Shown: positions 1 through 5,275 of the stretch, in pieces | Position numbering within the stretch: the stretch's first letter is position 1 | Layout of the letters: the number at the start of each line of letters is the position of its first letter | Source of the DNA: an uncultured Bacillota bacterium | Lineage (GTDB): Bacteria; Bacillota_I; Bacilli_A; RFN20; CAG-449 | DNA: 12,409 nucleotides | Reading direction: 5' to 3' | NCBI GenBank assembly: GCA_905204225.1 | Contig: CAJKZK010000049.1 | Location: 1 to 12,409 of the forward strand | Translations under genes and position numbers: made by a program | Notes under the pieces: model-generated | Told to the model about the DNA's origin: nothing | The model's input: the letters and a program-made list of their open reading frames with translations, nothing else | Database searches by the model: none

Positions 1-28
1 AATTTATTATTATAAATAATAAAGTAAT

Positions 29-69
29 TTTGACAAAATTATTTACTGATTTTAGTTTGACTAAAATTA
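29..69 (+). repeat. imperfect direct repeat TTTGAC(T)AAAATTA
   Basis: TTTGACAAAATTA at 29-41 recurs at 56-69 as TTTGACTAAAATTA, with one inserted base. The copies are 27 bases apart start to start, and the second overlaps the probable -35 element. They could be a regulator's binding sites, including the adjacent LytTR protein, or two alternative -35 regions. The spacing is not the roughly 21-22 base periodicity typical of LytTR sites, so the assignment is open. Confidence 0.35.
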
Positions 70-86
70 ATAAATTGTTTTAATAT
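56..86 (+). promoter_or_regulatory. probable sigma-A promoter of the two-component operon
   Basis: TTGACT at 57-62 and TAATAT at 81-86 are separated by 18 bases and lie about 45 bases before the response-regulator start. A second TTGACA at 30-35 has only a poor partner (TAGTTT at 53-58). In such AT-rich DNA the -10 match alone carries little weight; the -35 match is the better evidence. The start site is inferred, not seen. Confidence 0.45.
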
Positions 87-132
87 TAGAATATGATAAG
101 AGAACATTTCTTTTGTTGGGAGAAGAAAAATT

Positions 133-855
133 ATGAATGACACGATTAAAGTTTGCATTATTGAAGATGATGAAAAATATCATAGAATTGTTAAAGATTT
201 AATAAAAAAATATGGCATGAAAAATAATGTTAATTTTAATGTGGAAGAGTTTTATAATGGAATTGATTTTTTAGAAACATATAAAGGAAATTATGATTTT
301 ATTATCATGGATATTGAAATGCCTCAGTTAAATGGAATTGAAATTTGTGAAGAATTAAGAAAAAATGATCCTTTTGTTCCAGTTATTATTATTTCTCATT
401 CTTCCCAATATGCAGTTAAAGGTTATTCAGTTAATGCTTATGGTTATGTTTTAAAACCAATAGAAGAATTTGATTTTCATTTTTTGATTGATAAAGTTTT
501 AGCTTATATAAAAGAAAAAGAAAAGAATTATATTGTATTATCTACAAAAACAATGATGAAGAAGATAGATATTAATGATATTTATTATTTAGAAGTTTCT
601 TCTCATGTTTTAAGATTTAAAACTAGAAATGATGATATTCAAATTAGAGCGAAAATTAAAGATTATGAAGAAAAATTACTTAAGTATGGTTTTGTAAGAT
701 GTGACAATTCATATTTAGTTAATTTAAAATATTGTTCAAATGTTAATATTAGTGAAAGCACTATTAACATTAATGGTGAAATTATTACTATATCTAGACC
801 AAAGAAAAAAGCTTTTTTAGAAGCATTAACAAAATATATTGGAGATAATATTTAA
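133..855 (+). CDS. LytTR-family (AgrA/ComE-like) response regulator
   Basis: Cytoplasmic DNA-binding response regulator of 240 residues, the usual size for the AgrA/LytR class. A receiver domain fills about residues 5-125: acidic pair D12-D13, phosphoacceptor D60 in the MDIEMP motif, S88 at the conserved Ser/Thr position, and K108 in the LKP motif. A LytTR DNA-binding domain covers about 135-235, including the YLE..SH segment and a FVRCDNSYLVNL stretch typical of the family. A GGGAG ribosome binding site at 118-122 supports this ATG. The stop codon directly abuts the histidine kinase start, so the two are co-transcribed and likely translationally coupled. By family knowledge it would be phosphorylated by that kinase and bind paired direct repeats in target promoters; the targets are not shown, though the surface operon downstream is the obvious candidate. 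No unusual residues are seen. Confidence 0.93.
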   Translation: MNDTIKVCIIEDDEKYHRIVKDLIKKYGMKNNVNFNVEEFYNGIDFLETYKGNYDFIIMDIEMPQLNGIEICEELRKNDPFVPVIIISHSSQYAVKGYSVNAYGYVLKPIEEFDFHFLIDKVLAYIKEKEKNYIVLSTKTMMKKIDINDIYYLEVSSHVLRFKTRNDDIQIRAKIKDYEEKLLKYGFVRCDNSYLVNLKYCSNVNISESTININGEIITISRPKKKAFLEALTKYIGDNI

Positions 856-2145
856 ATGTACGATCAATATGTTTTTGAAAGTGCAATATTTTATTATTTG
901 TATAGATTTTTAATACCTTTAATATTAGCGGAATTTATTACTTTTATTCATGCTAAAAAAAGAATGTATTGGATTTATAAATTTATTTGTTATAGTATTT
1001 TAAATATTTCTATTTCATGTGTTTTTATATATTGGGATATTGATATAAAGATTGGTTGGTTTAGAACCATATTTATATTTTTATTTTTCTTATCATTATT
1101 TTCATTAATGTTTTCTTTTGATTTAAAATTTAAACATTTATTATTTTTATCTTTATCAGCTTATACAGTTCAAAATTTTGCAGATAATTTATGGCAATTA
1201 GGCATGAAACTTGTACCTAATTCAAATATTAAAATATTAGAATATACATTGTATTTTATTTTAATTGGCAGTGCATATTTAATGTACTATTTTATTTTTG
1301 TTAAATTAATTAAAAAGAATGATGTAAATGAATTAAATAATAATTCTGTTATGCTTACTTCAATTATTTCTATTTTAGTTATTAATATTTTAAGTATGTA
1401 CGCGCAAGAATGCAAAGATGATGTAGGTTTTATTTCTTCTAAAATATATGCTTTAATTGCATGCTTTTTTATTTTAGCTATTCAATATAATATTTTTCAT
1501 ACTAAAAAACTTAATGATGAAAAAGATATATTACAACAAACACTTAAATTTCAAAATGATAAATTTTCTAATAGTAAAGAAACTATGGATTTAATTAATA
1601 TCAAATGTCATGATTTAAAACATGCTATTGAAGCGCTAAATGAAACTAATTTATCTAAAGAACAAAAAGAAAGATTAATAGATTTATCTAGTACTGTTGA
1701 TATTTATGATTCAAGAATTAAAACAGGTAATTCTATAATAGATATGGTCCTAGCAGAAAAATCATTAATATGTAAAAAAGAAAAAATAAGACTAACTCCA
1801 ATTATAGAAGGAGAATTATTTTCATTTATGGAAAATGTTGATATATATTCTCTATTTGAAAATATTGTTGATAACGCGATTAAAGCAATAAAAAAAGAAA
1901 ATGAAGATAAAAGAGCTATTTTTATTAATGCAAAAAGAAAAAATAATACTACAATAATTAAAGTTGAAAATTATTGTAGTGAATTAATAGAGTTTGAAAA
2001 TGGATTGCCTTTATCAAAAGAAGACTCTATTTATCATGGCTATGGAACTAAATCAATAGAATATATTGCTAAAAAATATGGTGGATATTGTCTCTTTGAA
2101 CAAAAAAATAATATATTTTCAGTAACAATCTGTTTCTTTAAATGA
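856..2145 (+). CDS. multi-pass membrane GHKL histidine kinase (AgrC-like)
   Basis: Sensor kinase of 429 residues, partner of the preceding LytTR regulator. The first ~215 residues hold six or seven hydrophobic segments (roughly 11-31, 40-60, 70-88, 94-108, 130-150, 165-182, 195-213) with short loops and no sizeable extracellular domain. A short coiled-coil-like linker follows, then a dimerisation/phosphotransfer helix with H252 in the CHDLKH motif. The ATPase domain has an N-box at N336-N340 (NIVDN) and a G-box at G395-G397 (GYGTKSI). This architecture is typical of peptide-sensing AgrC/ComD/BlpH-type kinases. There is no agrB or agrD here, so the ligand is unknown; a membrane or lipid signal is also possible. 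ATG 856 directly follows the regulator stop, with GGAG at 841-844. The TGA stop shows that UGA is not read as Trp. Confidence 0.9.
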   Translation: MYDQYVFESAIFYYLYRFLIPLILAEFITFIHAKKRMYWIYKFICYSILNISISCVFIYWDIDIKIGWFRTIFIFLFFLSLFSLMFSFDLKFKHLLFLSLSAYTVQNFADNLWQLGMKLVPNSNIKILEYTLYFILIGSAYLMYYFIFVKLIKKNDVNELNNNSVMLTSIISILVINILSMYAQECKDDVGFISSKIYALIACFFILAIQYNIFHTKKLNDEKDILQQTLKFQNDKFSNSKETMDLINIKCHDLKHAIEALNETNLSKEQKERLIDLSSTVDIYDSRIKTGNSIIDMVLAEKSLICKKEKIRLTPIIEGELFSFMENVDIYSLFENIVDNAIKAIKKENEDKRAIFINAKRKNNTTIIKVENYCSELIEFENGLPLSKEDSIYHGYGTKSIEYIAKKYGGYCLFEQKNNIFSVTICFFK

Positions 2146-2146
2146 C

Positions 2147-2187
2147 AACTTAGGCTACTTCGATAACAAAGTAAGCTTTTTTAAGTT
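2147..2187 (+). terminator. possible imperfect terminator after the two-component operon
   Basis: TACTT (2156-2160) can pair with AAGTA (2169-2173), flanked by mismatched GC-containing bases and followed by a T run at 2177-2182. The outer bases AACTTA (2147-2152) and TAAGTT (2182-2187) are also complementary. The stem is interrupted and weak, so read-through into the surface operon is possible. Confidence 0.3.
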
Positions 2188-2210
2188 TTAATTAAAATTT
2201 TATGAAATAA

Positions 2211-2224
2211 TGTAAGCGCTTATT
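2211..2224 (+). promoter_or_regulatory. cre-like / LacI-family operator
   Basis: TGTAAGCGCTTATT matches the catabolite-responsive element pattern TGNAANCG and contains the perfect 10-bp palindrome TAAGCGCTTA (2213-2222) centred on CG, the hallmark of LacI/GalR-family operators, including CcpA. It fails the consensus only at the terminal CA. It sits about 107-120 bases before the lipoprotein gene, immediately upstream of a possible -10 (TATACT at 2241-2246), placing it over the expected -35 position. The likely effect is carbon-source control of the surface operon. A dedicated sugar repressor could be the ligand instead of CcpA. Confidence 0.6.
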
Positions 2225-2232
2225 GAATAAGC
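2218..2232. repeat. short perfect inverted repeat next to the cre-like site
   Basis: GCTTATT (2218-2224) and AATAAGC (2226-2232) are perfect reverse complements around a single G, and the left arm is shared with the cre-like palindrome. The two overlapping palindromes could be alternative or composite operators. The loop is too short for a stable RNA hairpin of full length. Confidence 0.4.
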
Positions 2233-2233
2233 C

Positions 2234-2277
2234 GTTTTTCTATACTTAAGGAGGTAATAAAATATAAATAGAAAAAC
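2234..2277 (+). promoter_or_regulatory. 10-bp inverted repeat enclosing a start-less Shine-Dalgarno sequence and a possible -10
   Basis: GTTTTTCTAT (2234-2243) and ATAGAAAAAC (2268-2277) are perfect reverse complements. Between them lies AAGGAGG (2248-2254), a near-perfect anti-SD match with no ATG, GTG or TTG at usable spacing. TATACT (2241-2246) overlaps the left arm and could be a -10 element, but no good -35 is present, only the cre-like site. If transcribed, the arms could fold over the orphan SD; if the promoter is here, the repeat is a DNA operator. The sequence alone does not decide. Confidence 0.4.
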
Positions 2278-2284
2278 AAAAAAA

Positions 2285-2330
2285 GAAAGGAGAAAAACTT
2301 ATAATCGTCGGTATTATAAGTAAGAACAAA
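2285..2330 (+). promoter_or_regulatory. distant Shine-Dalgarno joined to the AUG by a hairpin
   Basis: GAAAGGAG at 2285-2292 is the only good ribosome binding site near the lipoprotein start, yet it lies 38 bases from the ATG. Between them ACTTATAAT (2297-2305) and ATTATAAGT (2313-2321) form a perfect 9-bp stem with a 7-base CGTCGGT loop. Folding it leaves about 13 unpaired bases between SD and AUG, close to normal spacing. TATAAT at 2300-2305 is also a perfect -10 hexamer by composition, but has no -35. An in-frame ATA at 2301 lies 8 bases after the SD and is a less likely non-standard start. Confidence 0.45.
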
Positions 2331-5114
2331 ATGATAAATAAAAAAATATTAAAAATATCTTTTGCTTGTATTTTAGGTTTAGTAACTCTTGCTAGCTGTA
2401 ACACCAATAATTATGATGATGGTGAATGGTATGGCGTAGGTATTGATGTTGGCGCAAATTCTAGAACTGATTTTTTGGTTGGCGAAAAACCAAATCCTTC
2501 AATGTTTTCATTCACAGCCTATGATGAAGGTGATGAAGTTGAGGTTGATCCAAACGATGTTAAAATTGAACCAAATAGGTCATTAACTATTGATGACAAA
2601 AAATTAACATTTAAATGGAGAAAATACTCTACAACATTAGACATTAATGTTACTAATTCATTAATTAGTGAATGTGAGTTATTAGAAAATGCACCATTTA
2701 AATATACTGAAGGTGAACATACACTAAACAAAAAAGGAACAGAACCTGATTTAAACAGTGAAGACACAAGCATTAATACAATTGATACCACAGCAGCAAA
2801 AGTTGAATCAAGACTTAACGCTAATGGTAGCTATACAGGATTCCTTAGTAACGTTTCTTATGGATCAAATTTTTCATATACAATTGATTCAGAAAATGAA
2901 GGTGATGAAATCTATATATATGCCTCTGTTGCTTCTGATATCTACAAATGGGGTAAAGTTGCAGGCAAATACACTACAGCAACGTTAAATGGAAGTGGTG
3001 CAATTAATTTATCTAAAGTAATTAATATTTCAAATAATGGCAAGAATTATGATACTAAAATAAATGCAGATATTGCAGCAATAGATATAACTGAAGATGA
3101 TATATCCACTCTTATTAAAGAAATTCCTGCATATGAAAATAAAAATGACAAAGTATATTGGAATGCTGTAACGCATTTAACAGTAAGAAATTTCCAAAGA
3201 AAATGGCTTGGTAAAGTAACGCTAGAAAAAGGTACTAACAACATTAAAATTGATTTTAATGGAGAAAAGATTCGTGGAGCTGGTTTTGCTTATGCACAAT
3301 TAGCTTGTGGAAACTGGGATAATATAGAAATTAGATATGTTAAAAAAGGTGAAGAACTCCAAAATAAAACATTAAAATTTATATCATATCCAAAGCAAGA
3401 TTATCTTGTTGGTGAAAAATTTTCTTTACAAGGAGCAATTTTATATTTAGAAGATGAAACAGGATTAACTGCTGATGTTGATATGTCAAAAGTTGTTATT
3501 TCTAATCAAAATAGTCTTACACCAAGTGATAAATCAATTGTTTTAACATATAATGGAACAAAAGTAACTTTACCAATAAATGTTAAATCAAAAATTATAT
3601 CTGAATTAGCTACTAATAATTCTTTATTTAAATATGTTGAACCAGTTCATGATCGAAACAAGAAAAATGAAGTAGTTGGTAGTGATTCTAGTGAAATCGA
3701 TACAAGAGCCGCTATAAATAAAACTTCATTAGACGGAACAAGATTTATAGAAAATGTTTCAGCTTATAGTAAGTTCCAATACACTTATGAATCAGGTCAA
3801 ACTAAAGGAAAATTTGATATTTATGCAAATGTGGCATCAAGCAACTATATCGGTGGCGATGTTTCTACAATTTGGCCAGAAGCAAAAAATGGTTTTATCG
3901 GATCAAAAGCAACAGATTTTACTAAATTCTTAACTTTAAAAAATAATGATACTGAATATGAAGTATCTAGTGATGCTAAAATACCTGAAACAAGATTAAA
4001 TAGTTTTATGGATCCTGCTACTATTAAACAACAAGAAGCAATTAAAAAATCTGCTTGGGGAGCATGTACTTATTTCTTACTTAATAATTTTAGAAGAGTT
4101 CATTTAGGAACAGTAGATATTGTTAAAGGAACAAACAATATCGAAATAGATGTTGGTTACAACAGTGGACCATTTGGTTATGCTAGTTCAGCATGTGGCA
4201 ACTGGCAAAACATTGAAATAATTTATGTTGATGAAAATACAGATAAATCAATAAAAACAATTGAAATGACAACTGCACCAACCAAAACACAATATAAACC
4301 AGGAGAAAAATTTGATATATCAGGTGCAGAGTTTGTCGGATATAACATAGATGGATTATTAATTGAAAAAATTGATAATTCTAAAATTGAAATTATTGAT
4401 AATCAAGCATTATATACAGACACAAGAATTAGACTAAAATATCAAAATATTGAATTTTATGTTGATGTTACTGTTAATGGAACCATTAAACAAGCCTTAA
4501 ATACATTAAAAGATATGACAATTCAATATCATGAAAACCCTAATGTAACAGATAAAAAAGCAAATATTGTAGGGCAAAATTCAGTAAATGGATATTTAGA
4601 AAAAGTGTCTGATGGTTCATATTTTGAATATATTGTTGAAGCAGACAAAGAAATTAATGCAACAATTTCTGCTGAAATAGCTACTAATGCTTATATATAT
4701 AAAACTGGTGAATATAAAAATTATGATACTGGTATTGAAGGTTTCACTCAATCTTGGATTGGTTCTCACGATTTAGATATGTCAAAAATCGTTACATTGA
4801 CTAATACTGTTAATAATGAAACAACTACATTCGAAACCAATAAAGATGCGATTGCATATGGACATATAATTAATGCTAAAGATGATTTAGAAGCTTCTAA
4901 AAAATATGATTTAACTAAAACTAATCAACAATGGAGAATGGCTGATGATTTATGTATGAGAAAATTTAAAGAATTAAATCTAGGTGAAATTAAATTATCT
5001 AAAGGAACTAATGTAATTCGTATTTCAATAAAAGGTTATTTAAAAGAAAATGGTTTTGCATACAATGGATATGCATGTGGCAACTGGAAGAGCATTTCAA
5101 TTGCATTCAAATAG
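2331..5114 (+). CDS. surface lipoprotein with three carbohydrate-binding-like modules and Ig-like spacers
   Basis: A 927-residue exported lipoprotein. Residues 1-23 form a signal peptide (N-K-K, hydrophobic core, lipobox LASC) with lipidation at C23, which supports this ATG despite its lack of an adjacent SD. The mature protein alternates Ig-like domains (about 45-109, 344-419, 640-717; the last two with the K.DYLVGEKF / KTQYKPGEKF signature of bacterial Ig-like folds) with three modules (111-338, 421-634, 719-927). Each module resembles CBM6/35 beta-sandwiches: an E-x-E/KY start, a S.F.Y strand, a LG.V.L..GTNNI strand, and a terminal CGNW plus hydrophobic strand. Modules 2 and 3 have Cys pairs (C579/C622, C875/C916) that could form disulfides; module 1 has V280 at the first position. 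It is probably a glycan-binding component held on the outer face of the membrane beside the GH3 enzyme. The ligand is unknown and no catalytic domain is seen. The stop TAG overlaps the next gene's SD. Confidence 0.85.
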   Translation: MINKKILKISFACILGLVTLASCNTNNYDDGEWYGVGIDVGANSRTDFLVGEKPNPSMFSFTAYDEGDEVEVDPNDVKIEPNRSLTIDDKKLTFKWRKYSTTLDINVTNSLISECELLENAPFKYTEGEHTLNKKGTEPDLNSEDTSINTIDTTAAKVESRLNANGSYTGFLSNVSYGSNFSYTIDSENEGDEIYIYASVASDIYKWGKVAGKYTTATLNGSGAINLSKVINISNNGKNYDTKINADIAAIDITEDDISTLIKEIPAYENKNDKVYWNAVTHLTVRNFQRKWLGKVTLEKGTNNIKIDFNGEKIRGAGFAYAQLACGNWDNIEIRYVKKGEELQNKTLKFISYPKQDYLVGEKFSLQGAILYLEDETGLTADVDMSKVVISNQNSLTPSDKSIVLTYNGTKVTLPINVKSKIISELATNNSLFKYVEPVHDRNKKNEVVGSDSSEIDTRAAINKTSLDGTRFIENVSAYSKFQYTYESGQTKGKFDIYANVASSNYIGGDVSTIWPEAKNGFIGSKATDFTKFLTLKNNDTEYEVSSDAKIPETRLNSFMDPATIKQQEAIKKSAWGACTYFLLNNFRRVHLGTVDIVKGTNNIEIDVGYNSGPFGYASSACGNWQNIEIIYVDENTDKSIKTIEMTTAPTKTQYKPGEKFDISGAEFVGYNIDGLLIEKIDNSKIEIIDNQALYTDTRIRLKYQNIEFYVDVTVNGTIKQALNTLKDMTIQYHENPNVTDKKANIVGQNSVNGYLEKVSDGSYFEYIVEADKEINATISAEIATNAYIYKTGEYKNYDTGIEGFTQSWIGSHDLDMSKIVTLTNTVNNETTTFETNKDAIAYGHIINAKDDLEASKKYDLTKTNQQWRMADDLCMRKFKELNLGEIKLSKGTNVIRISIKGYLKENGFAYNGYACGNWKSISIAFK
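2661..3344 (+). repeat. CGNW module A1 (lipoprotein module 1)
   Basis: Residues 111-338 of the lipoprotein: starts LISECELLENAP, ends at C326-G-N-W. Most divergent of the five copies: it lacks the first Cys of the pair (V280) and carries an extra Cys at C115. Confidence 0.75.
3591..4232 (+). repeat. CGNW module A2 (lipoprotein module 2)
   Basis: Residues 421-634. Closest relative is module B1 of the downstream secreted protein, sharing ENVSAYSKF, WG.CTY.LLNNF.RVHLG and FGYASS.CGNW. Cys pair C579/C622 is 43 residues apart, as in B1. Confidence 0.8.
4485..5111 (+). repeat. CGNW module A3 (lipoprotein module 3)
   Basis: Residues 719-927, running to the C-terminus. Closest relative is module B2, sharing YLEKVS..SYFE, KLSKG.NV.RI and ACGNWKS. 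Cys pair C875/C916 is 41 residues apart, as in B2. Confidence 0.8.
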
Positions 5115-5124
5115 GAGAAAAAAT

Positions 5125-5259
5125 ATGGAAAAAAATTATGAACAACCATTTATTATGGTTAAAGATATTTATGTAGAAGATGTTATTTTATCTTCTACTG
5201 GTAATGTCTCAGTTGTTGATGGTGAAGCAACATGGGATGGAGATATTTTTGGTAAATAA
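5125..5259 (+). CDS. 44-residue acidic peptide of unknown function
   Basis: A short gene with its own good ribosome binding site: AGGAG at 5113-5117, seven bases before the ATG and overlapping the lipoprotein stop codon. An in-frame ATG at 5050 would overlap the lipoprotein's conserved C-terminus and has no comparable SD, so 5125 is preferred. The peptide has no signal sequence or membrane segment and is strongly acidic (nine Asp/Glu against three Lys). It starts MEKNYEQPFI, has a central VEDVILSSTG and ends WDGDIFGK. From memory, short proteins of this style (early YE.P, then EDV or EDI, a Ser/Gly-rich stretch and an acidic tail) are common unnamed genes next to surface proteins in gut Firmicutes; this is recollection, not a database match. 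A RiPP-like precursor, a signalling peptide or a small chaperone-like partner are all possible, but no modifying enzyme or exporter is in the window. Confidence 0.7.
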   Translation: MEKNYEQPFIMVKDIYVEDVILSSTGNVSVVDGEATWDGDIFGK

Positions 5260-5275
5260 TAAGGAGAATTATAAA

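Noticed and set aside
2255..2284. Leader peptide after AAGGAGG
   Set aside because: No ATG, GTG or TTG follows; only ATA-TAA, which would be a start-stop.
2297..2321. Intrinsic terminator or attenuator in the leader
   Set aside because: The 9-bp stem is AT-only apart from its C-G pair and is not followed by a T run.
2519..2791. Minus-strand open frame of 90 codons inside the lipoprotein gene (also others at 3047-3244, 6556-6783, 7429-7674, 7840-8031)
   Set aside because: Shadow frames opposite well-supported genes, without SDs or recognisable protein features.
2758..2988. Plus-strand 76-codon frame inside the lipoprotein
   Set aside because: Out-of-frame, low-complexity Gln/Leu-rich translation with no SD; a shadow of the real gene.
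5050..5124. Longer peptide gene starting at 5050
   Set aside because: It overlaps the conserved CGNW end of the lipoprotein out of frame; the ATG at 5125 has an ideal SD.
5180..5275. Upstream extension of the secreted protein to an ATG at 5180
   Set aside because: It overlaps the 44-residue peptide gene in another frame, lacks an SD, and would bury the signal peptide 32 residues in.
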